Shown in pieces: positions 1-5,627 of a DNA stretch of 11,706 nt. The notes below the pieces were generated by a model. That model was not told the origin of the DNA and made no database searches. It saw nothing but the letters and a program-made list of their open reading frames with translations. The stretch lies in NCBI GenBank assembly GCA_029821455.1, contig JALGTI010000072.1, forward strand, positions 1 through 11,706, given 5' to 3'. The stretch is from Candidatus Zipacnadia bacterium (GTDB taxonomy: Bacteria; Armatimonadota; Zipacnadia; Zipacnadales; Zipacnadaceae). The stretch's first letter is position 1. Each line of letters opens with the position of its first letter. The translations under genes and the position numbers were made by a program.

Positions 1-704
1 TTTGCGCTCTTCGACATCCACCTCATTCACGTTGACAGGCGTGCAGCCAAGGCTCTGCGCCAACTGCAAGCGCGGCATGTCTACCTCCATTCCAAAGACA
101 AAGACCTGATCCGCTCCGCGCTCAAAGCAGTAGGCGGCAGTATACAATCCCACCGGCCCGGGCCCAATGACAACCACCGTGCTGCTCATTGCAATGTCCA
201 GCAGTTCGATGGTGTGGGCTGCAGTCGCGCCCGAGCAGGTGGCAGCGGCGATAAGCCCCTCGTCGCAGTCCTCGGGCAGCTTCACTATCTCACTCTCCGG
301 ATAGACATACAGCACCTCGGCATAGTTCCCCGTCAGGTGGGGCCAGTCCGCGCAGCTCATCATCGTCCCGTAGACCCCCGCCGCTTTGCGCAATACACGC
401 ACCGCCCGCAGGTAACACCCCGATGCCACACGATCTTGTCCCCAACCTTCAATTCCTCACCGAACATATCGCGCTTGTCTCCGCTCAGCGCACGGATCCG
501 CCCGACTCCTTCATGCCCTAATATCATCGGAAGCCGGGTGCGCGGGTCCTTGCCAGCCCAAATGTGCACATCCGAGCCACACACGCCAGCGGCGGTGATA
601 TCCACCAGCATCGCCCCTGGCTCAAGTTCCGGCAGGTCGAACTCCTGCATTTGCATTGGCCCAGAGTACGCTTCCACGACCATTGCTTTAGCTGTCTCGG
701 CCAC
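1..704 (-). pseudogene. Zinc-dependent alcohol dehydrogenase-like gene, frameshifted; C-terminus outside the window
   Basis: Medium-chain, zinc-dependent dehydrogenase (GroES-like plus Rossmann fold), a family that oxidises alcohols or polyols with NAD(P). The N-terminal part, 704 down to about 375, shows the catalytic-zinc motif GVCGSDVHIW, the GHEGVGRI motif and the start of the structural-zinc lobe, CGRCVYC. That frame then stops at tandem TGA codons near 360. The homologous sequence resumes in another frame (KAAGVYGTMMSC, then a Rossmann motif VVVIGPGPVGLYTAA near 165-120) and stays open to base 1. Relatives normally have about ten more residues, including the fourth zinc cysteine, between CVYC and the VYG-like motif, so a short out-of-frame deletion is likely rather than a one-base slip. 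The start is GTG at 704, chosen because GAGGTGAG lies six to seven bases upstream; an ATG five bases earlier is out of frame. Either a pseudogene or an assembly error; the substrate is unknown. Confidence 0.72.
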
Positions 705-800
705 GACATGCTCACCTCACTTGGTGGTTCCTGTTCAATATCATCACTTGTACCCGCAGATCTGATAACGCCCTCCGCCCTCTATCTTGGGGCAGAACCA

Positions 801-829
801 AGTGTAGCATATTGTACAACATTTGGCAC
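801..829 (-). promoter_or_regulatory. Candidate sigma-70-type promoter for the dehydrogenase gene
   Basis: On the minus strand GTGCCA (-35, four of six matches) is separated by 17 bases from TACACT (-10), which is preceded by TGC, an extended -10. Transcription would begin near 793 and give a leader of about 90 nt before the GTG start at 704. The TTGTACAA palindrome at 812-819 lies in the spacer and could be an operator. This is pattern matching only, and the -35 box is weak. Confidence 0.35.
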
Positions 830-902
830 GTTATCTTGTGGACAAGTATGTGGATTCCGTGCATAACTGGCGCACCTGCGCATGTCTATCTTGAGTTGCC
901 CA

Positions 903-919
903 AGAGCCATGATGGCTCT
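903..919. repeat. Near-perfect 17-bp palindrome
   Basis: AGAGCCAT and ATGGCTCT are exact reverse complements separated by one G. With a one-base centre it suits a dimeric-repressor operator better than an RNA hairpin, and no T-run follows. No binding protein can be named. Confidence 0.4.
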
Positions 920-1145
920 CTTAGCCAGCGCCTAGGCCTGTCGTGTCCCTCAAATACTGTCCACACATTCAGCACCACTCCCTCTTTTCCGATACGCGGC
1001 ATCGCCGATGACTGGTGCCCGAGTATCTCCCACGGCCTGACATACGAAGTCCCAAGGTGTGAGAGCCCCGGTCGCCCCCGTGACTCTCGACACTTCTAGC
1101 AGGGCCTTGGTTGCGAGCGTGATATGCACGATCACTCACGCCCTT

Positions 1146-1179
1146 AGAAGCTGCTTGAGCAGTGTTGCTCAAGACTTCT
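1146..1179. repeat. Long imperfect hairpin in the dnaA upstream region
   Basis: An 8-bp stem, CTTGAGCA/TGCTCAAG, closes a GTGT loop (1154-1173). It extends outward through a 3/1 internal loop into five further pairs, AGAAG/CTTCT (1146-1150 with 1175-1179). Neither strand has a following T-run, so an intrinsic terminator is not supported. It could be a protein-binding site or an RNA structure on a transcript crossing the region. Confidence 0.4.
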
Positions 1180-1277
1180 TCAATGCTCTTTTCATCCCAA
1201 CTTTCTCCTGATGCTAAGCTTTCCTTGGGGCTAGAAAACGTTGCTACAAAGCCATTCTTAATGATTCAAAATTCTTT

Positions 1278-1306
1278 TTGCAATCCCAAGTTATATATGC
1301 TATACT
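1278..1306 (+). promoter_or_regulatory. Extended -10 promoter reading toward dnaA
   Basis: TTGCAA (-35, 1278-1283), a 17-base spacer and TATACT (-10, 1301-1306) preceded by TGC make a strong vegetative sigma-70-type promoter. It sits in a locally AT-rich tract. Initiation would fall near 1313, about 460 nt before the dnaA start, and the DnaA-box cluster at 1333-1363 would lie about 20-50 bases inside the transcript. That position suits repression of dnaA by its own product, as known for several bacteria; the regulation here is inferred. Confidence 0.65.
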
Positions 1307-1332
1307 CCTTCCCACAATCCCGGAGGGAGACC

Positions 1333-1363
1333 TTTTCCACTTTGTGGATAACTCGGTGGAAAA
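1333..1363. promoter_or_regulatory. DnaA-box cluster downstream of the dnaA promoter
   Basis: Three boxes lie in 31 bases: TTTTCCACT (1333-1341, plus), TGTGGATAA (1343-1351, a perfect TTATCCACA on the minus strand) and GGTGGAAAA (1355-1363, which is TTTTCCACC on the minus strand). The outer two form an 8-bp inverted repeat, TTTTCCAC/GTGGAAAA, around the perfect box. A further one-mismatch box, TCATCCACA, lies at 1632-1640. The cluster probably serves dnaA autoregulation and may be the second half of a bipartite origin. Confidence 0.7.
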
Positions 1364-1774
1364 CCCTCTGACAAGCTGGGGAGCTTGGGTGCATAATCAA
1401 AGCCAGCGAGCACCGTCCACCTTCTAATTGGGTTGTCTCTTACCAAGGTCGGTGCGTATACAGTTCTACCTCGCAGCTCTGCTCGCCTGCAGCCGCTCTG
1501 CACCAGCTTTGCCCCCACACATCCGGACCAAAGTTACTTTTGAGCTTCTGCGCCTTACTTGCCACAGGCAAGCGGCACTAGGTGCGCATACCAGAATAGC
1601 CGCTCCCGGCCAGCACGTGATGGTCGGCAGTTCATCCACAGGGGGAGCCCGTAGGCGGCCCGTTGTTGCCCTCGCCTGGGGATAGAAGCTATATGGTTAC
1701 TGTCTGTGACGTGGCGTCTGACGCGATATCTTCCGTCCTAGACAATTTGGGACAGCAAGGCAAAGGTGTTAGGT
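1364..1774 (+). other. Probable long 5' leader of dnaA
   Basis: If the promoter at 1278-1306 is used, this stretch is transcribed but untranslated. It contains two small perfect hairpins: CAAGCT/AGCTTG around GGGG (1372-1387) and CTTGCC/GGCAAG around ACA (1558-1572). It also holds the weak DnaA box at 1632-1640. I recognise no riboswitch and no supported ORF. A second, weak promoter-like pair (TTGCCC at 1666, TATATG at 1690, spacing 18) could give a shorter transcript. Confidence 0.4.
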
Positions 1775-3181
1775 ATGCCTGAGCACACTGGCGCCGACAG
1801 CAAAGACCTATGGCGGACAGCGTTGCCCTTACTAGCCGAGCGAGTCGGCCACGCGACCTTCGATGGCTTCCTGCGCGATGCCGAGCCTTTGAACTACGAT
1901 GGCGAGACCTTTGTATTGGGCGTACCCAATCAATTCGCCAAAGCCTGGCTGGAAGAGCGTCACAGTGGTGTGATCGGAGCCACCCTTGCCGAACTACTCC
2001 AGCACCAGGAGCCGGTCCGCATCGAGATGCAGGTTTCCGAGGGGCTCGCAGCTCCACCTAGTTCTGAGCAGCTTCCCTGTCCCGAAGCGCTGCCCATTCC
2101 TCCAGCCACCCCATCACCCTCACCTGCCCAAACCTACGACCAACTTGACCCCACCCCACTCAATCCCAGATACACATTTGATAACTTCGTGGTGGCTGAC
2201 TGCAATCGCTTTGCTCACGCCGCGGGAATTCAGGTCGCCAAGTCACCGGGCAAGAGCTACAATCCTCTTTTCATTCACTCCAAGGTCGGCCTGGGCAAGA
2301 CGCACCTAATGCAGGCTATCGGCCACATGGTGCAGGAGTTGCACTCAAACGCCCGCGTCGTCTATGTATCGGCCGAGAACTTCGTAAACCAGCTCATCAC
2401 CGCAATCCGGGACAATCGCACCGCCGAGTTCCGCAGCAAGTATCGCTCCGTTGATGTATGCCTGGTTGACGATATCCAGTTCATAGCGGAGATTGAGGGC
2501 CCACACTCCGAGGAGGCCTTCTTTCACACCTTCAACACGCTGTACCAGACTAACAAACAGGTTGTGATCGCCTCTGATCGGGCGCCCCGGCACCTCCAAC
2601 TGATGAACGAACGCCTCCGCAGCCGCCTGGAGATGGGCATTATCGCGGACCTCCGCTACCCAGATATCGAGACCCGGATTGCCATCCTGGAAAAGAAGGC
2701 TCATGCCGAGGGCGTCAGTATGTCGCGCCAGATACTGGAGCTAATTGCTACAGAAGTTGAGTCCAACATCCGCGCGCTTGAAGGCGCTCTGCTCAATGTG
2801 TGCGCTTATGTATCATTGAATGCACTAGAGCTGACCACTGACGCTGTCGAGCAGATAATCGCACCATATAGGGGCCGATCTAACCACCATCGCGCCACGC
2901 TCGATGAGATCGTCAAGTACGTCAGCGAGCAGATGAGTTGTAACACGGACGATATGTTAGGGCCTAAACGCAGCCAGGAGATTGTCTGGCCCAGGCAGGT
3001 GGCGATGTATCTGGCGCGTGAGCTGACCGATAATTCATTAGCGGAGATCGGCCGTTTCTTCGGCCGCCGCGATCATACCACTGTAATGCATGCTTACAAT
3101 AAGGTCAGTAACCTCGTTGCGAATGACGAGAAGGTCTTGTGGCTCATAAACGATATGAAAGGCGCCCTCAGAGGCGAGTGA
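1775..3181 (+). CDS. dnaA: Chromosomal replication initiator protein DnaA
   Basis: AAA+ ATPase that binds DnaA boxes, melts oriC and recruits the helicase machinery. Of 468 residues, about 1-85 form domain I, followed by a Pro-rich linker (to about 125), then the AAA+ domain opening at the NPRYTFDNF motif. Visible elements are Walker B (LVDDIQF, D232-D233), the sensor-1-type ASDR, the arginine-finger segment ERLRSRLEMG, the sensor-2 segment NIRALEGAL, and the domain IV DNA-binding signature (GRRDHTTVMHA) near the C-terminus. Odd: Walker A reads SKVGLGKT at 169-176, where nearly all DnaA proteins have GGVGLGKT, so the first P-loop glycine is lost although Lys175 and Thr176 remain. There is also an apparent insertion of about two residues after Walker B. 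I chose ATG 1775 because AAAGGTG sits six bases upstream; GTG 1766 would add three residues. Length is normal. Probably autoregulated through the boxes at 1333-1363. Confidence 0.97.
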   Translation: MPEHTGADSKDLWRTALPLLAERVGHATFDGFLRDAEPLNYDGETFVLGVPNQFAKAWLEERHSGVIGATLAELLQHQEPVRIEMQVSEGLAAPPSSEQLPCPEALPIPPATPSPSPAQTYDQLDPTPLNPRYTFDNFVVADCNRFAHAAGIQVAKSPGKSYNPLFIHSKVGLGKTHLMQAIGHMVQELHSNARVVYVSAENFVNQLITAIRDNRTAEFRSKYRSVDVCLVDDIQFIAEIEGPHSEEAFFHTFNTLYQTNKQVVIASDRAPRHLQLMNERLRSRLEMGIIADLRYPDIETRIAILEKKAHAEGVSMSRQILELIATEVESNIRALEGALLNVCAYVSLNALELTTDAVEQIIAPYRGRSNHHRATLDEIVKYVSEQMSCNTDDMLGPKRSQEIVWPRQVAMYLARELTDNSLAEIGRFFGRRDHTTVMHAYNKVSNLVANDEKVLWLINDMKGALRGE

Positions 3182-3289
3182 TTCTCCCTGTGCAAAACAT
3201 CACAAGAACCTCTGGAAAACTAGTGGAGAATCGCGTTCATTACCGCAACGGGGGAGAATGTGGATAGCTTCTGTATGTTGTTCAGATGA

Positions 3290-3298
3290 TTATCCACA
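3290..3298 (+). promoter_or_regulatory. Consensus DnaA box
   Basis: Exact TTATCCACA in the dnaA-dnaN gap, on the plus strand. Confidence 0.85.
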
Positions 3299-3353
3299 GT
3301 GCTTTTCGAGGTGGGCTCTGAGTTTTTTCTGCTTTTCCACCCTTTACACCGCC

Positions 3354-3391
3354 CTACTATTATTAGTATTATTAAGTATAAATACTTATAG
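3354..3391. promoter_or_regulatory. DNA unwinding element with DnaA-trio-like repeats
   Basis: On the minus strand, reading from 3374 to 3354, the triplets are TAA TAA TAC TAA TAA TAG TAG; six of seven fit the DnaA-trio rule (T/A-A-G/A read 5' to 3'). They abut a GC step (GCC, 3351-3353), and the DnaA boxes at 3333-3350 lie on the correct side, as in the basal unwinding system described for Bacillus subtilis. Distal to the trios is a palindrome, TAAGTAT-AA-ATACTTA (3373-3388), within the AT-rich tract. The role is inferred from this arrangement. Confidence 0.65.
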
Positions 3392-3415
3392 ACTACGTCA
3401 TTAGCCAACTCTCAC

Positions 3416-3424
3416 TGTGGATAA
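3416..3424 (-). promoter_or_regulatory. Consensus DnaA box, dnaN side
   Basis: TGTGGATAA on the plus strand is an exact TTATCCACA on the minus strand. It lies about 25 bases beyond the AT-rich tract and so brackets the unwinding element opposite the 3290-3350 boxes. Confidence 0.8.
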
Positions 3425-3530
3425 CACACCTAAGCTTAAGAAGGTTTATGCTAGTTTACTGGCCAATCTCTATATACAATCTACTACCTAGCCATTTCGT
3501 GCCGCCCAACTATGAGGGAGGTTAAAACAG

Positions 3531-4643
3531 ATGCTCACTGCATCGTGTCAGCAGGCAGAATTACATGAGATGGTCCAGATCGTAGCACGAGGGGTGACCG
3601 GCCGCAGTAGCTTACCGATCCTCAACAATATCTACCTGGAGGCATCTGAGCAGACGCTGCGCTTGCTGGCCACTGATATGGAGCACATCACTATTGAAGG
3701 CACAGTGGATGCGCAGGTCGCCGAGGAAGGCGCAATCACCATTAATGCACGCATACTCTCGGAGGTAGCGGGTGGTTTCGGTGCGGGGGAGGTTAGTCTC
3801 CAGGCGCAGGCAAACAACGCTATAGATATCAGTTCCACGGAAACCACTTACAAGATAAACGCTCTGCCTCCCGAGGACTTCCCGACGCCGCCGGCCATAG
3901 ATGAGGGAGTAAAGCTCTCCGTGCCACAAAACCTCCTGCGAGAAGTCTTGGAGCAGACAATCTTTGCTACCTCGCGAGACGAAACTAGGCCGATTCTGAC
4001 TGGTGCGCTGTTTCACATTTCGCCGGACAATCTGGAGGTAGTTGCGACAGATACCTACCGCCTTGCCTTGCGCAGAGCGCAGTTAGAAACGGGCGTAGCA
4101 GAGTCGCGTCAGGCAATTGTATCGGCGCGGGCCCTCAACGAACTGGCGCGCGTACTGAGTCCCGAGTCCGATGATCCCATTGAGGTCGTGGTCTCCGACC
4201 GACAGATAGAGTTCACAGTCGGCACAGTGAAGATTGGGTCTCGGCTTATTGAGGGGGAGTTTCCCAAGTATGAAAAGGTAATCCCCGAGAGCCATGAAAA
4301 AGAAGTGTGGTGCGCGGTTGCCGACCTGGAGGCAGCCATCCGGCGCGTGCTGATAGTGGCGCGAGACGATGCCAACCGGGTGGTCTTCCATGGTAGTGGG
4401 TCCGAGCTTACGATGAGTGCTCAAAGCAGCGAGGTGGGACAGGCACAGGAGACAATCGCCGCCGACCTGCAGGGCGAGGAACCTGAGGTCGCGTTCAATG
4501 CCCGGTATCTGGTTGATATGCTGGAGGTTTGCCCAACGGAACGACTCGCGATATGGCTATCCGGCCCACTGAACCCCGGAACACTAGTGCCTGAGGGTCG
4601 GGATGACTATACCTATGTCCTGATGCCGATGCAGATTATGTGA
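3531..4643 (+). CDS. dnaN: DNA polymerase III sliding clamp, beta subunit
   Basis: Forms the ring-shaped dimer that tethers DNA polymerase III and other partners to DNA. Its 370 residues match the usual family length and allow the three clamp domains. Recognisable family motifs are GRSSLPILNNIYLEA (about 24-38), LLATDMEH (about 45-52), INALPPEDFP (about 108-117), TRPILTGALF and VVATDTYRLALRR in the middle domain, EGEFPKYEKVIP, and the ending YVLMPMQIM, close to the standard YVLMPM terminus. The ATG start is supported by AGGGAGG about nine bases upstream. The gene follows the origin and precedes the recF relic, the classical dnaA-dnaN-recF order. Nothing looks damaged. Confidence 0.97.
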   Translation: MLTASCQQAELHEMVQIVARGVTGRSSLPILNNIYLEASEQTLRLLATDMEHITIEGTVDAQVAEEGAITINARILSEVAGGFGAGEVSLQAQANNAIDISSTETTYKINALPPEDFPTPPAIDEGVKLSVPQNLLREVLEQTIFATSRDETRPILTGALFHISPDNLEVVATDTYRLALRRAQLETGVAESRQAIVSARALNELARVLSPESDDPIEVVVSDRQIEFTVGTVKIGSRLIEGEFPKYEKVIPESHEKEVWCAVADLEAAIRRVLIVARDDANRVVFHGSGSELTMSAQSSEVGQAQETIAADLQGEEPEVAFNARYLVDMLEVCPTERLAIWLSGPLNPGTLVPEGRDDYTYVLMPMQIM

Positions 4644-4653
4644 AAGGCGCCCT

Positions 4654-4911
4654 GTACGTTTGCAACTGCGCGGGCTACCGCTGCATAACTTCCGCTGCTA
4701 CGAAAATCTTGCCTTGCAGTTACCCGATGGCCTGAACGTATTTGCGGGAGAGGATGCCAGCGCAAAGATCGCCCTACTTGAGGGAGTCTTCCTCCTGGTC
4801 GCCACCTCACCCCGACCCAGCACTGACCGTAACCTGGTAAGATGGAGCGTGCCGTCGCGTCACATCAGTGGCCGCTTTCTGCTTGCCGATGGCCGGGCGC
4901 TGGAGGATTGA
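4654..4911 (+). pseudogene. recF: recF remnant: N-terminal fragment with a destroyed P-loop
   Basis: RecF is an SMC-like ATPase in recombinational gap repair and normally has about 360-400 residues. Here only the first 80 or so remain: the N-terminal signature PLHNFRCYENL, then DGLNVF, and STDRNLVRW resembling the family's conserved segment after the P-loop. The frame ends at TGA 4909-4911 and meets another TGA at 4924-4926. The Walker A segment reads GEDASAKI where RecF has GENGQGKT, losing the key Gly and Thr. GAAAGG (4642-4647) is six bases before GTA at 4654, exactly where a start codon would be expected, so the original GTG or ATG seems mutated. TTG at 4660 could still be used weakly. 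It fills the usual recF slot between dnaN and the dciA-like gene. A functional small protein is possible but unlikely. Confidence 0.8.
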
Positions 4912-4932
4912 CCGCAAGCGATGTGAACTGCT

Positions 4933-5625
4933 GTGCGCAACGACACTAGAATTGATGCGGCGAGAACGGGTTCGCGGACCGTCAAGCTCGGTGAGGCGCT
5001 GGACACTTACCTCGCTGGCAGCGGGATGCTTGTCAAGAGCCGCGAGTTACTGGCGGCTCTGGTCTGGCCGGAGGTAGTGGGCGAGTGGTATGCCAGGCAC
5101 ACCGAGGTGGTCCGGGCTGACCAGGGCGTGCTGACAGTGCACTGTGATTCGGCGCCACGGGCGCAGCAATTGCAGCTCGACGCGCCGGAGGTGATTGACA
5201 GACTCAACGTCAAGCTGGGTGGGCATTTTATCCGTGAGCTGCGAGCCGCCAGCGGTGGAATCCCTCGCCGCAGTGTTATTGAGCAGACAGCGCCTAGCGC
5301 AGGCATACCGGTTGAAGAAATCGCCAGTTGGTCGTTATCATCGGCCACCCTTGAACAGGTCGAGGGGCTTGCCGCGCCAATAGAGGACGAAGGCCTGCAG
5401 GCTAGGTTCAGGAAGCTGCTGCACAGCGCTTGCAAGCTGGCGGCCTGGCAGCAGGCGCACGGTTGGCACCCGTGCGCTAAGTGCGGGCGGCTGGTGGAGC
5501 CTAATGAGGCGTTGTGTGTAGCCTGCAATCCGGGCCGGCAGCCGGTGCAGGGCTCGGATGAGGATATCTACGATGGCCACAAGCCACGCAGGTTCAAGGT
5601 AAGGCGGAAGCGCAGGAGGCGGTGA
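4933..5625 (+). CDS. dciA: DUF721 / DciA-like protein with C-terminal zinc ribbon
   Basis: DciA proteins interact with and help load the replicative helicase DnaB in bacteria lacking DnaC or DnaI. The 230-residue product has a DUF721-type N-terminal half with VKLGEALDTYLAGSG, LAALVWPEVVGEWYARHT and GVLTVHCDSAPRAQQLQL, the KH-like fold typical of the family. A C-terminal four-cysteine ribbon (C181-x2-C184-x10-C195-x2-C198) follows, then a basic tail rich in Arg and Lys that could bind DNA. The start is GTG 4933: an in-frame TGA at 4924 rules out anything earlier, although no good Shine-Dalgarno lies just upstream. It shares the reading frame of the recF relic. The stop overlaps the spacing before rtcB, so translation may be coupled. 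The family assignment is good; the helicase role and gene symbol are inferred from family and location. Confidence 0.8.
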   Translation: MRNDTRIDAARTGSRTVKLGEALDTYLAGSGMLVKSRELLAALVWPEVVGEWYARHTEVVRADQGVLTVHCDSAPRAQQLQLDAPEVIDRLNVKLGGHFIRELRAASGGIPRRSVIEQTAPSAGIPVEEIASWSLSSATLEQVEGLAAPIEDEGLQARFRKLLHSACKLAAWQQAHGWHPCAKCGRLVEPNEALCVACNPGRQPVQGSDEDIYDGHKPRRFKVRRKRRRR

Positions 5626-5627
5626 AA

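Larger units (their letters stand above)
705..1277. other. Long non-coding stretch upstream of the dnaA promoter
   Basis: No open frame here has a good ribosome-binding site, a recognisable motif or credible protein composition, so I see no gene. The stretch contains several inverted repeats (835-846, 903-919, 1057-1093, 1146-1179) and weak DnaA-box-like words near 847-856 and 957-966. The base composition is more even than in the flanking genes and becomes AT-rich from about 1180 toward the dnaA promoter. It may be regulatory DNA between divergent genes or decayed sequence; nothing resembles a tRNA, SRP RNA or tmRNA. Confidence 0.5.
3182..3530. other. Probable oriC core between dnaA and dnaN
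   Basis: This 349-bp gap has no gene. It contains consensus DnaA boxes TTATCCACA (3290-3298, plus) and TGTGGATAA (3416-3424, minus strand box), a one-mismatch box TGTGGATAG (3259-3267), TTTTCCACC (3333-3341) and a weak adjacent box CTTTACACC (3342-3350). A GC step and a strongly AT-rich tract (3355-3391) follow. A dnaA-dnaN location, clustered boxes and an AT-rich unwinding element are the standard hallmarks of a bacterial origin. No convincing promoter for dnaN was found; TACAAT at 3475-3480 lacks a good -35 box. Confidence 0.85.

Noticed and set aside
1057..1093. Stem GTGTGAGAG/CTCTCGACAC as a terminator
   Set aside because: It has a bulge and a large loop, with no T-run on either strand.
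950..1172. Overlapping minus-strand open frames in the dnaA upstream region
   Set aside because: No ribosome site, low-complexity composition rich in Arg, Ser and Gly, and no family resemblance; they overlap one another in different frames.
705..1277. A structured RNA, CRISPR array or insertion-sequence remnant in the long gap
   Set aside because: No spaced direct repeats, transposase motif, terminal repeats or recognisable RNA core motif was seen.
1666..1695. Second promoter near dnaA (TTGCCC, 18 bases, TATATG)
   Set aside because: Only four of six matches in each box; mentioned under the leader but not called.
1689..2057. Minus-strand open frame of about 120 codons across the dnaA start
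   Set aside because: Antisense shadow of the GC-rich dnaA 5' end; the plus-strand DnaA reading is unambiguous.
3182..3530. A small ORF in the minus strand of the origin gap
   Set aside because: The stretch of about 60 codons runs through the DnaA boxes and AT-rich tract, with no ribosome site or credible protein features.
4868..5077. Alternative frame that might continue recF or encode a small protein
   Set aside because: A few residues after 4905 might continue RecF, but the rest shows no RecF C-terminal motif and it overlaps the dciA-like gene.
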